NCBI GenBank assembly: GCA_965220105.1
Contig: OZ244811.1
Span: 4,030,001 to 4,094,000, forward strand
Reading direction: 5' to 3'
DNA from: Bin87 sp965220105
GTDB lineage: Bacteria > Chloroflexota > Dehalococcoidia > Lucifugimonadales > UBA3495
DNA: 64,000 bases
Within the stretch, counting starts at the first letter, position 1. Every line of letters begins with the position of its first letter. Of this stretch, positions 15,940 through 24,049 are shown in pieces. Under the pieces are notes generated by a model, which did no database searches, was not told the origin of the DNA, and saw nothing but the letters and a program-made list of their open reading frames with translations. A program made the translations under genes and the position numbers.

Positions 15940-16506
15940 CTACGGTCTCCTACCGTGTGGATAGAGATGAGAGCGATGGCAACCGTCATTCCAATGAACG
16001 GATGGCATCGCCAGCAAACCATGCGGAAGCAATCCGAGGAGGTTCACCCCCAGCCGCTGCTGGCCCAGCACCACGCCGTCCAGTTGTGCTGGGGGCAGAC
16101 AGCGGCGTCGGCAGGCTGGGCAGGTGCTGGCGATATAGACGTGCTCGCTAACTTCCGCTGGAGCTGGGAGCAGGTCGATGAACTCCCGAGTGCGGTGTAC
16201 CCAGCCACCGGACAACCGGGTTCCACAGTCGGGACAGTTGGCCACGGCGTGCTCTACCCGCTTAGTGGGTGTGATGCGGGTGCGGGCAAAGCCGTGCGGC
16301 CGCGATTTGCGGGGTGCTTGGGGTTAGGCAGGTTTACGGTCGGCTTTGGGTTTGAGGCCCGGCATCCGGCGGGAGCCTGGGGGTTTGGCCTGACCCTCCA
16401 GCTGGGCGATCCGTTTCTCCAAGCGTTCAATAATCGCCTGCTGTTGGGCGATGATCGCAATGAGCAGGTCGCGGCTGGCGCCGTTCAGGTCAATTCCGAC
16501 ATCCAT
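15940..16506 (-). pseudogene. 5' fragment of an IS66-type transposase, copy C
   Basis: From the ATG at 16504-16506 it encodes the zipper-like N-terminus (Q-Q-Q-A-I-I-E-R-L-E-K-R-I-A-Q-L-E-G-Q-A-K), then an in-frame TAA at 16324-16326. It continues in the same frame with T-P-T-K-R-V-E-H, the zinc ribbon C-P-D-C-G and T-C-P-A-C-R-R-R-C, and V-N-L-L-G-L, where similarity stops near 16020. It carries only one unit at each place where copies A and B have arrays, so it shows the ancestral state. The rest of the gene is missing. Confidence 0.75.
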
Positions 16507-16578
16507 GCCTACTATATGACATAACCGCCGCAACCCACGCCAGCGTCCCTGAAACCACCTTCAGCCAATTTACCTAAC

Positions 16579-16595
16579 CAACTCTGAACTGTTAC
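16579..16595. repeat. Right terminal inverted repeat of IS66 copy C
   Basis: CAACTCTGAACTGTTAC, identical to the right end of copy A. Only nine bases (GCGTTCAGC) separate it from the left end of copy B. Confidence 0.8.
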
Positions 16596-17275
16596 GCGTT
16601 CAGCGTAACAGTTCAGAGTTGCGGGGAAATGAGCAGTTGACGGCAGGCGGTGAGCGGATTTAGACCCTGGGCGCGCCAGGCGCCGAAGATGGATGCCAGC
16701 GTCATCTTGCTCTGTGTGCCTTGCTCCGAGCGGGTGCCGCCGCTGATCTTGCGACTGATGACCAGGCGGCGCAGGCTGCGCTCGGCGGCGTTGTTGTCCG
16801 CTGGAACGTCCGGTTCGGCCACAAAGACAAAGAGTTCCCTGATGTGGCGTTCAATGCGTCGGCACAGCTTGGCCTGGGTTGCCGACGGGTCGTCGAGGAA
16901 GGGTTGGCCGAGGGCCAGCAGTTGTCGTTCCAGAGCCAGTTGGGCGGTGCGCCGCCGCTTGGCCTGGGGATGAGTGCAGGCTTTGGCTCGGTCGTAAATC
17001 CCATGGACGGCGTCGGCCCACCGCGCCAGTGGCGCAGCATCGGGGTAGCGGGCGCGCAGGTCATGGATGTCCCGCAGCAGGTGGGCCCAACAGCGTTGTT
17101 TGGGGCCATCATAATGGTGGTAGGCAGCGTAGCAATCGCTGACCAATACTCCGGAGAAAGCATCGTTCAGGGCTTCATCCACCACCGTCTTGCCCCGGCC
17201 CCGCCGCAGGAAGTAGCGTTCGGTGGGGGTGCTGAAAGTCCACACGTAGCCGTTGGCCCCGCTCTGACGCCAGCC

Positions 17276-17359
17276 GGTTTCGTCGGCCCGGTTTCGTCGG
17301 CCCGGTTTCGTCGGCCCGGTTTCGTCGGCCCGGTTTCGTCGGCCCGGTTTCGTCGGCGT
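17276..17359. repeat. 14-base unit, six copies, at the catalytic-Asp codon of IS66 copy B
   Basis: GGTTTCGTCGGCCC is repeated with a period of 14 from 17276; only the last unit differs at its edge (GGTTTCGTCGGCGT). On the coding strand each unit contains GACGAAACC, the codons D-E-T of the catalytic H-A-D-E-T-G. Because 14 is not a multiple of three, each added or lost unit changes the frame. Confidence 0.92.
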
Positions 17360-17626
17360 GGACCACCGGGCTGGCCCGGACGCGGTCCAGTATGCCGGCT
17401 ACCATCGGCTGGGCCTTTGGCGCCGTCTGACGAATGGCCCCGACGATGGCGCCCGCGCTGACGCGCCGTTGCTGTACGGTATCCAGATACCGCTGGATGG
17501 TGGGGAAGGGCATTCGCGCTTCTTCCCGTAGCGTGGCGACCAGGCTGAGCAGGTTGACGCCGCGGCGCTGCCGTCCCAAAGCCACACCGTCCAGTCCCGC
17601 CGGGGGCGTGCAGCGGCGCCGGCACG

Positions 17627-17671
17627 CCGGGCAAGTCCGAGCCGGGCAAGTCCGAGCCGGGCAAGTCCGAG
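17627..17671. repeat. 15-base unit, three copies, in the zinc ribbon of IS66 copy B
   Basis: CCGGGCAAGTCCGAG occurs three times (last unit edge differs), encoding R-T-C-P-A repeats before C-R-R-R-C. In frame. Confidence 0.88.
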
Positions 17672-17786
17672 CAATGTAGACGTGCTCGGTGACCCGTACC
17701 GGAGCCACCGGCAACTCGATGACTTCCCGAGTGCGCTGAGTCCAACCCCCAGTCAGGTGAGTCCCGCAATCGGGACAGTTCTCCAT

Positions 17787-17861
17787 CACGTGCTCCACCC
17801 GCACGTGCTCCACCCGCACGTACTCCACCCGCACGTACTCCACCCGCACGTACTCCACCCG
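17787..17861. repeat. 15-base unit, five copies, in IS66 copy B
   Basis: CACGTGCTCCACCCG twice, then CACGTACTCCACCCG three times. In frame, encoding V-E-H/Y-V-R repeats. A G/A variant has spread through three neighbouring units, which shows stepwise amplification. Confidence 0.9.
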
Positions 17862-18194
17862 CTGGGTGGGCGTCATGCGCCGGCGGGCAAAGCCGTGGCG
17901 TCGCTGCTTGCGGGGCTGCTGCTTCACCGGCGGCTGGCCGCCCGGTTTCGCCTGGCCTTCCAGTTCGGCAATCCGCCGCTCCAACCGCTCAATCACCCGC
18001 TGCTGTTCCAGAACGGTGGCCTGCAGTTGGGCGATGCTGGCGATGAGGACAGCGCGGTCGACGGTGGTGAGGTCAACTTCAGTATCCATGCCCTGTATAT
18101 GACATAACCACCGCCACCCGTGCCAGCCTTCGGCAACCTGCCTTCGGCCAATTCAACCCACCAAGTCTGAACAGTTACGATGACCGTCGTTTGG

Positions 18195-18224
18195 TTGACA
18201 CTCCGCCAAGGCCGATGCTAGCAT
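18195..18224 (+). promoter_or_regulatory. Promoter for citrate synthase
   Basis: TTGACA at 18195-18200 and TAGCAT at 18219-18224, spacer 18. It starts 17 bases outside the right end of IS66 copy B. The leader to the ATG at 18413 is about 180 bases and holds no recognisable gene. Confidence 0.55.
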
Positions 18225-18412
18225 ATTTTGCCGCTTGGTCGAACACTATGCGACGGCAGGTTCGTGTTGGCGGGCGCTCAGGGTCAATCTGAAAATCACC
18301 CTGCTCGCGACAGGGCAACCCGCCAGCGGGCAAAGCGCGCTACGTTGACGTCGCAATCTACCTGCACTGGCCTCGGCGGCAAAACGGCGCACCGGATCCA
18401 AGGAGGACGCTA

Positions 18413-19549
18413 ATGGCCGAACAGCCCGAACTGCACCGCGGTTTGATGAACGTATACATGGACACTACCGAGTCCAGCTTCATCGACGGCGAAATCGGAA
18501 AACTCCTCTATCGTGGCTACGATATCCACGACCTGGCCGAGAAGTCCACCTTCGAGGAAATTGTTTACCTGGTTCTCTATGGCGAACTCCCCACCCAGCC
18601 TCAATTGGCTGAGTTGGACGGGTATATGCGGGCCAATCGCCGCATCCCCAATGAGATCATCACGGTCATCGACGCGGTCAAAAGCGCCCACCCCATGGAT
18701 GTCCTCCAGACCGCCATGATCGGCCTCGCCGCCTTTGACGAAGAGTCGGAAGATAATTCCAAAGAAGCCAACGTCAGAAAGGCCCTGCGTCTTACTGCCC
18801 AGGCCCCCACCATCGTTACCGCCCACCACCGGTTGCGAACCGGCCTAGAGCCATTGGCCCCTAATCCCGATCTCAACCACGCCGGTAATTTCCTCTTCAT
18901 GCTGTTCAATGAGATTCCCGATGATGAAACCGTTTCGTTGATGGACGTGGACTTCATCCTCCACGCCGAGCACGGCGTCAACGCTTCCTCCTTTGCGGCC
19001 CGGGTCAGCGCGTCCACCAACTCTACGCTCCACGCGGCTGTATCCGGCGCGGTTGGCACTCTGAAAGGTCCGGCCCACGGCGGCGCCGCCGAAGAAGTGA
19101 TGAAGATGTCGATGGAAATCGGCAACCCGGAGAACGCCGAGGAATACGCCCGCAAAAAGCTGGATAACCGGGAGCGCATCATGGGATTCGGCCACCGGGT
19201 GTACCGGGCCGAAGACCCGCGGGCGCGTCACCTGCGGGAGCGGTCCCAGGCTCTCGGCGAGAAGAGGGGCGACCCGCGCTGGTTCCAGATCCTGACCCAC
19301 CTGTCCGAAGACGTAATGCGCCCTTACCGGGACCGGGGAATTTACGTCAACGTGGACTTCTACGCCGGTTCCATCTACCACCTGCTCGGCATCCCCTCGG
19401 ACCTGTTTATCCCCATCTTCGCGTTGGGCCGGGTCCCGGGTTGGTCGGCCCAGTGCATCGAGCAGTACCAGAACAACATCCTCCTGCGCCCGCGCCTGCA
19501 CTACGTGGGCCCCATGGATCGGGAATACGTGCCCATCGACCAGCGATGA
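18413..19549 (+). CDS. Citrate synthase family protein
   Basis: 378 residues, the length of type II-like citrate/2-methylcitrate synthases. The family residues are visible: H-A-E-H-G-V-N-A-S-S (His of the active site), G-P-A-H-G-G-A-A, G-F-G-H-R-V-Y (second catalytic His) and V-D-F-Y-A-G (Asp). It condenses acetyl-CoA (or propionyl-CoA) with oxaloacetate in the cytoplasm. AAGGAGGA lies 6 bases before the ATG. A promoter at 18195 and a strong terminator behind it mark it as a single-gene transcript. The sequence does not decide between the two substrates; an MmgE/PrpD gene exists 14 kb away but is not linked. Confidence 0.92.
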   Translation: MAEQPELHRGLMNVYMDTTESSFIDGEIGKLLYRGYDIHDLAEKSTFEEIVYLVLYGELPTQPQLAELDGYMRANRRIPNEIITVIDAVKSAHPMDVLQTAMIGLAAFDEESEDNSKEANVRKALRLTAQAPTIVTAHHRLRTGLEPLAPNPDLNHAGNFLFMLFNEIPDDETVSLMDVDFILHAEHGVNASSFAARVSASTNSTLHAAVSGAVGTLKGPAHGGAAEEVMKMSMEIGNPENAEEYARKKLDNRERIMGFGHRVYRAEDPRARHLRERSQALGEKRGDPRWFQILTHLSEDVMRPYRDRGIYVNVDFYAGSIYHLLGIPSDLFIPIFALGRVPGWSAQCIEQYQNNILLRPRLHYVGPMDREYVPIDQR

Positions 19550-19575
19550 TTCATCTGCCACCAAGTGGGTGAACA

Positions 19576-19609
19576 GGGGCCGGCTCCTCCAAGAGCCGGC
19601 CCCTTCTTT
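19576..19609 (+). terminator. Intrinsic terminator after citrate synthase
   Basis: GGGGCCGGCTC and GAGCCGGCCCC pair around CTCCAA and are followed by TTCTTT. The stem is perfect, and it may also serve the convergent lipoprotein gene. Confidence 0.85.
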
Positions 19610-19626
19610 GGTATTCGCTGGCGGCG

Positions 19627-20595
19627 CTAAGGATGTACCTCGAGGTTGCCCAGGTGTACCTCCGCCACCACTTCCCGGTCGTGATTTTCGGACCCGGAGC
19701 CGACGCTGTCGCCCGAATCGGGTACGGTGACCCGGGTTGTATCCCCTACCGGTTGGCCGTCGACTAGCAGCTGGCCGTGGCTGTTGGCGTTCAGCGTCAC
19801 ATTGATCCGGCGCTCGCCGGGCATCAGGCCGGTCAGCTGGTAGGTTTCGCCGAACACCCGGCTTATCTTGACGCCGTCCACGTAAATATGAGCATGGCCC
19901 TCACCCGGGACATGGGGTTGGTCAACCTTTTCCGGAGCCCACCGCATTCCGTCCGCTTCAATCCGGACGTTAACGTCGCCCCCGGATTCAACCTCAGCGA
20001 CAATCCTGACACTAGTCGGCGCCCCGGCCTCGATGGGTGCGTGCTCCTCCTCGGCAGGGTCGGTGTCATGGCCGTGAGTTCCGCCGTGACTGCCCTGATT
20101 ATCGACCGCCATCCGTGCGCCGTCCCCGGGCCCGAAGACGTGGAAATTCAGGCCGAATGCGCCGGCAACGTCGGCGTAAAACTCAATCTCGCCAGGATGG
20201 ACTGGTGAAACGTCCGTGGTCAGGTCATAACCGTGCAGGTGCACTTCCCCCGGCTCGTCGGCGGCGAACGAAATGCGGATCGTGTCCCCTCGGTTCACCC
20301 GAAGGTCGTCGCGCGTGAGGTTGCTGGTGCGGCCGGCAATCACCATGTCGATTAGCACCGCGTCAGCTGGCGACGCAGCGCCCGGAGCGCCGTCATCACC
20401 GTGGCCGTGGTCGCCTTCCTGCGATTCAGCAGGTTCGGTTGATCCGTTGTCGGTCGATTGGTGAGAACCGGCGCCTACGGTGTCGACGGTCGGGTTGTCA
20501 GCTGGGGATGCGGGACTGCAGGCGGCCACGACCGGAGCCGCCAGCAGCAACAGGGCAAGGATGCCCCATCGAATATTGCCAAGGTTTCGCAGCAT
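19627..20595 (-). CDS. His-rich lipoprotein with cupredoxin-like domain
   Basis: 322 residues. A Lys/Arg-poor signal with a Leu-rich core ends in V-V-A-A-C, so Cys26 is a probable lipidation site. After an acidic His/Gly-rich linker, residues about 80-160 resemble a cupredoxin-like strand pattern (R-V-N-R-G-D-T-I-R-I-S-F, G-E-V-H-L-H-G-Y-D, F-H-V-F-G). A second His-rich linker (G-S-H-G-G-T-H-G-H-D) leads to a second beta domain with H-V-P-G-E-G-H-A-H-I-Y-V-D-G. The His clusters suggest metal binding, perhaps copper, at the cell surface. I do not know an exact family. It lies 98 bases downstream of another His-rich exported protein. Confidence 0.7.
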   Translation of the reverse strand: MLRNLGNIRWGILALLLLAAPVVAACSPASPADNPTVDTVGAGSHQSTDNGSTEPAESQEGDHGHGDDGAPGAASPADAVLIDMVIAGRTSNLTRDDLRVNRGDTIRISFAADEPGEVHLHGYDLTTDVSPVHPGEIEFYADVAGAFGLNFHVFGPGDGARMAVDNQGSHGGTHGHDTDPAEEEHAPIEAGAPTSVRIVAEVESGGDVNVRIEADGMRWAPEKVDQPHVPGEGHAHIYVDGVKISRVFGETYQLTGLMPGERRINVTLNANSHGQLLVDGQPVGDTTRVTVPDSGDSVGSGSENHDREVVAEVHLGNLEVHP

Positions 20596-20693
20596 CGCGA
20601 GATACCTCCCATGTCGTCTGGAACTCCGTCGGCGCCGACGCGCGGCAACCGGCGGCTGGCTGAAAATCAGTCGGAAATGGTCGGTGAGCGAAG

Positions 20694-21203
20694 CTAAAAG
20701 ATGGGAGGACGGTTCGGAGGTGAGACGTCGATTCCCCAGAGCCCGGCGAAGTCTGGCGAGAACCGCGCCAACGGGTTGGGATTGGAGCCACGGGGGTCCG
20801 GTAGATTTAATTGTCCCGGCGCAGGCTGGTATGGCGTGCTCAGGACCGTCAGAAAGAAGCCGGCCGTCGTAGATGTGAACGTGAAAATCCCGCCAGGCGC
20901 CGGACTGTCCAAAGCGCGGTCACCGGGGATGCCCGCTGGTGACGGATGGCCATGCCGCAACCCGTTGTCGTAAACGTGCTGGTGGGCCACCGGGGAGCCG
21001 TCCAGGTAAACGTGGCCGTGCGTGTGAGCCCGTTCAGCGAAGTGGTGGTCGTCCAGCGGGCCGATGATGGGAAGCATCATCCAGAAGAGGGCGATGCCCA
21101 GGATCATCAACGCCATTAATGACGGCGGCTCAATGCGGCTGCCTCGCCAGTTAGAATGGTGATCCAGGGCGAAGGAATCGGTGGTCGGGAGGCGGTGTAG
21201 CAT
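20694..21203 (-). CDS. Small His-rich membrane-anchored hypothetical protein
   Basis: About 169 residues from this ATG; the frame stays open for 48 more codons, but that part is unlike a protein and crosses the divergent promoter. After a basic N-terminus one strong membrane helix (L-M-A-L-M-I-L-G-I-A-L-F-W-M-M-L) is followed by D-D-H-H-F-A-E-R-A-H-T-H-G-H and H-Q-H-V-Y-D-N-G-L-R-H-G-H, so a His cluster lies directly outside the membrane. A second hydrophobic segment and a Pro-rich tail follow. It probably shares a transcript with the lipoprotein gene. No family recognised; a metal-related role is inference. Confidence 0.55.
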   Translation of the reverse strand: MLHRLPTTDSFALDHHSNWRGSRIEPPSLMALMILGIALFWMMLPIIGPLDDHHFAERAHTHGHVYLDGSPVAHQHVYDNGLRHGHPSPAGIPGDRALDSPAPGGIFTFTSTTAGFFLTVLSTPYQPAPGQLNLPDPRGSNPNPLARFSPDFAGLWGIDVSPPNRPPIF

Positions 21204-21216
21204 GGCGGTGGCGGCG

Positions 21217-21246
21217 TTGACAGATATTTGGAGTTTAGCAGATAAT
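21217..21246 (+). promoter_or_regulatory. Promoter for the DUF1800 operon
   Basis: TTGACA at 21217-21222, 18 bases, then GATAAT at 21241-21246. It lies in the divergent gap between the His-rich genes and the DUF1800 gene. Confidence 0.65.
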
Positions 21247-21351
21247 ATGTGCCAACCTGCCTGCGCGCTGGGGCACGGTGGCGTCGGAGCATTTGGTGCT
21301 CCAACGAGTTCCGGTCCAGACCGCGCAACACCATAATTAGGAGGCACAGCG

Positions 21352-22755
21352 ATGGCATCTCAGGACATTGCATTGATGGCTCATCTGATGCGTCGTGCCG
21401 GCTTTGGAGCCACCCGCGAAGAGCTGGAGGCCCGGGCTGAAAAAGGGTACGAAGCTACGGTTGAAGAGTTGCTGAATCCCGAAAACCAACCGGCAATCGA
21501 CCGGTACGAACTGGTGCGCTACCACCCGTGGGCCTGGCGTCCGGGCACCATTCAGGGAATGGGTTCGGCGGAATGGCTCTGGTTCATGACGAATACCAAG
21601 CGCCCGTTGGAAGAAAAAATGTCCCTCTTCTGGCACCAGGTGTTCGCCACCGGCGTGTCCAAGGTTGACCACTATGATGAAATTACCCGCATGGTGGCGC
21701 TGTTCCGCGAAAAGGGTATGGGCAACTACAAAGAGCTGCTCATCGAAATAGCCAAGAACCCGGCTATGATTTACTGGCTGGACAACTTTGAAAACCACGC
21801 CGACGCCGTCAACGAGAACTGGGGACGGGAACTGCTGGAACTGTTCAGCATGGGTGTCGGGACCTACACCGAGGTCGACGTCCGGGAAGCTTCCCGCGCC
21901 TTCACCGGCTGGACCTTCGAGCCCAAGCTCCCCCGTGGACCCATCGGCCGCCACGACTGGAAATTCGCCTATCTGCCGGAAGACCACGACGATGGTGAAA
22001 AGACATTCCTTGGCGAAACCGGGAATTTCAACGGCGACGACATCATCGATATCGTCTGTGAACACCCGGCCACGGCCAACTTCATCGCCCGCCACCTTTA
22101 CAACTTCTTCGTGGCTGACGAGGCGCAGGTCCCGGCCTGGCAGGTGATTCCGCCGAAGGACGAGGACGCCATCGAACTGCTGGCCGACACCTTCATGGAC
22201 TCCGGCGGGGACCTGACCGCAGTGCTGAGGGTGCTGCTCAACAGCGATTTCTTCAAGAACGCCCGTTACGCTCGTCTGAAGAGTCCTGCTGAAGTTGTGG
22301 TGGGCACCCTCCGGCTGGTGGGCGGCTTCGACTTTCCCGCCCCGGGCCTCGGCGAACTGGCTCGCCAACCCACCTACATGGGACAGGACTTGCTGAATCC
22401 TCCCAGTGTGGAAGGCTGGCACACCGGTGTGGAATGGATTAACAGCGGCTCCCTGATGCGCCGCATCAACTTCACCGCCGACATGGTTAGCGACGTCAAC
22501 CGGCCCGGTATCCGTTCCATGATCGACCGGATGCTAGCTCAGGGCGACCTGACTCCGGACACCATGGTGGATAGCTGCCTGGACCTGATGGGACCGTTGG
22601 ATGTGGACGTCGAGACCCGCCAGGAGCTGGTGACTCACGCCCAATCCGAAGGCAACCTGACTTGGGCAACCAATGCCGACGTGGACGCCTCGGAGCAGCG
22701 CATCTCCGAAATGCTGCAACTCATCGTGTCGCTCCGCGATTACCAGTACGCCTAG
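21352..22755 (+). CDS. DUF1800 domain protein
   Basis: 467 residues of the DUF1800 family: H-L-M-R-R-A-G-F-G-A-T near residue 11, W-L-W-F-M-T-N-T-K-R-P-L-E-E-K-M-S-L-F-W-H-Q-V-F near residue 77, N-E-N-W-G-R-E-L-L-E-L-F-S-M-G-V-G near 150 and L-L-N-P-P-S-V-E-G-W near 348. The family has no assigned enzyme activity. It is regularly paired with DUF1501 proteins, as here. No signal peptide is visible. AGGAGG lies about 8 bases before the ATG. It is first of a three-gene unit. Confidence 0.9.
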   Translation: MASQDIALMAHLMRRAGFGATREELEARAEKGYEATVEELLNPENQPAIDRYELVRYHPWAWRPGTIQGMGSAEWLWFMTNTKRPLEEKMSLFWHQVFATGVSKVDHYDEITRMVALFREKGMGNYKELLIEIAKNPAMIYWLDNFENHADAVNENWGRELLELFSMGVGTYTEVDVREASRAFTGWTFEPKLPRGPIGRHDWKFAYLPEDHDDGEKTFLGETGNFNGDDIIDIVCEHPATANFIARHLYNFFVADEAQVPAWQVIPPKDEDAIELLADTFMDSGGDLTAVLRVLLNSDFFKNARYARLKSPAEVVVGTLRLVGGFDFPAPGLGELARQPTYMGQDLLNPPSVEGWHTGVEWINSGSLMRRINFTADMVSDVNRPGIRSMIDRMLAQGDLTPDTMVDSCLDLMGPLDVDVETRQELVTHAQSEGNLTWATNADVDASEQRISEMLQLIVSLRDYQYA

Positions 22756-22803
22756 CGCGACGACTCGAAGCGCGAATAATCTACACTCACAGGAGTGACC
22801 AAA

Positions 22804-23931
22804 ATGACCGCAACGAAGAAAGAACCCGTTCTGGTGGTGTTGCAGCTCACCGGCGGCAACGACTACATGAACACCGTCATTCCCTACGCTGACCCGCTGT
22901 ATCGCGAAAAGCGGCCCGTCGTAGGCGTGGCCGATGACCGTATCGTCAAACTGAACGACCGCATCGGCCTCCACCCCGAGGTGGCGCCACTCAAGCGGTT
23001 CTGGGATGCCGGCGACATGGCCATCATCCACGGCGTCGGGTACGCCAACAGTCCACGCAGCCACTTCCGCAGCATGGATATCTGGCACACCTGCGAGCCG
23101 GACAAGCTGGGTACGGAAGGCTGGCTGGGACGCGCCGCCCGCGACATGGACCCCAACAAGGACAACGTCATCACGGTGGTGAACTTCGGGCCCAGCCTCC
23201 CCCGCGCCCTGGCCCTCCCCGGCGTGCCGGTGGCCTGCATCGACGACTTGGAACACTTCGGCATGCTGACGAGCATCCAGGAAGAAATGCAGCGCAACAA
23301 GATCATCGACCGCTTCAGCCGCCTGTACTCTCCGACCATCGGTAACGGCTTTGTCATGGACTACCTGGGCCAGACCGGCCTGGATGGCCTCAAGGCTGCC
23401 GACATCCTGAAGGTTGCTCCCGAGCAGTACAGCAGCACGGTGGAGTATCCCGACACCCCCCTCGCCCGCAAGCTGAAGGGCATCTCCCAGGTGCATCAGG
23501 CTAATCTGGGTACCCGGGTGTTCTACACCGACCACGGCAGCTTCGATAGCCACTCCAACCAGGTGGGCATGCACGATGGGCTGTGGCGCGACGTGTCCGC
23601 CGCCGTCGGTAGCTTCTTTGACGACCTGCGCGAGAACGACGCCAGCGACGACGTCGTCCTGCTGATGTTCTCCGAGTTTGGACGCCGCGTCCACGACAAT
23701 GGTAGCGGTACGGACCACGGTGCAGCCGGTCTAGTGTTCGTCATGGGCGACCGGATCCAGGGTGGCGAGTACGGCGAATACCCGTCCGCCAAACCCGAAG
23801 ATCTGGAGCAGGGCGACTTGGTTCCGGGCACCGACTTCCGCGGTGTCTACTCCACCATCGTGGAGAACTGGCTGGGCCTGGATGCCAACCCCATCGTGGG
23901 CGGGACCTTCGAGAAGCCCGCGTTCATCTAG
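22804..23931 (+). CDS. DUF1501 domain protein
   Basis: 375 residues from this ATG, chosen because AGGAG lies 8 bases upstream and would overlap the alternative GTG at 22795. It has L-Q-L-T-G-G-N-D-Y-M-N-T near the start, H-P-E-V-A-P-L-K, F-Y-T-D-H-G-S-F-D-S-H-S-N-Q near residue 235, and F-S-E-F-G-R-R-V-H-D-N-G-S-G-T-D-H-G-A-A with Asp/His clusters, resembling the alkaline-phosphatase/sulfatase superfamily metal sites that DUF1501 shares. The partner DUF1800 gene ends 48 bases upstream. Confidence 0.9.
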   Translation: MTATKKEPVLVVLQLTGGNDYMNTVIPYADPLYREKRPVVGVADDRIVKLNDRIGLHPEVAPLKRFWDAGDMAIIHGVGYANSPRSHFRSMDIWHTCEPDKLGTEGWLGRAARDMDPNKDNVITVVNFGPSLPRALALPGVPVACIDDLEHFGMLTSIQEEMQRNKIIDRFSRLYSPTIGNGFVMDYLGQTGLDGLKAADILKVAPEQYSSTVEYPDTPLARKLKGISQVHQANLGTRVFYTDHGSFDSHSNQVGMHDGLWRDVSAAVGSFFDDLRENDASDDVVLLMFSEFGRRVHDNGSGTDHGAAGLVFVMGDRIQGGEYGEYPSAKPEDLEQGDLVPGTDFRGVYSTIVENWLGLDANPIVGGTFEKPAFI

Positions 23932-24049
23932 ACGGCGCCCATGACCGGTTCCGGTTTTTCGGGACACACCGTTTGGTAAATCCGGCCGGGGCCAGTGGGT
24001 GCGAATCTGCTGGCCCCGTCAGTATGACGACAACGAGCAGGTAGAAACT

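Larger units (their letters stand above)
16613..18089 (-). pseudogene. IS66-type transposase, copy B, frame broken by a repeat array
   Basis: From ATG 18087-18089 one frame runs through the zipper, the zinc ribbon (C-P-D-C-G, C-P-A-C-R-R-R-C) and R-A-S-P-V-V-H-A-D-E-T-G with the first catalytic Asp. At 17276-17359 a 14-base unit is present six times; five extra units add 70 bases and shift the frame. The remaining two fifths (17245-16613) carries G-V-L-V-S-D-C-Y-A-A-Y (second Asp), Q-R-C-W-A-H-L-L-R-D and D-N-N-A-A-E-R-S-L-R (Glu). With one, four or seven units the frame would be continuous. Apart from this array and the in-frame repeats I see no lesion. Confidence 0.85.
16605..18178 (-). mobile_element. 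IS66-type element, copy B
   Basis: The left end GTAACAGTTCAGAGTTG (16605-16621) and right end CAAGTCTGAACAGTTAC (18162-18178) form 17-base inverted repeats with two differences. This copy is the most complete of the three and retains the region lost from copy A. It lies head to tail with remnant C. Confidence 0.85.

Noticed and set aside
21337..23718. Long minus-strand frames of about 360-390 codons
   Set aside because: Shadows of the DUF1800 and DUF1501 genes, which have family motifs and ribosome sites.
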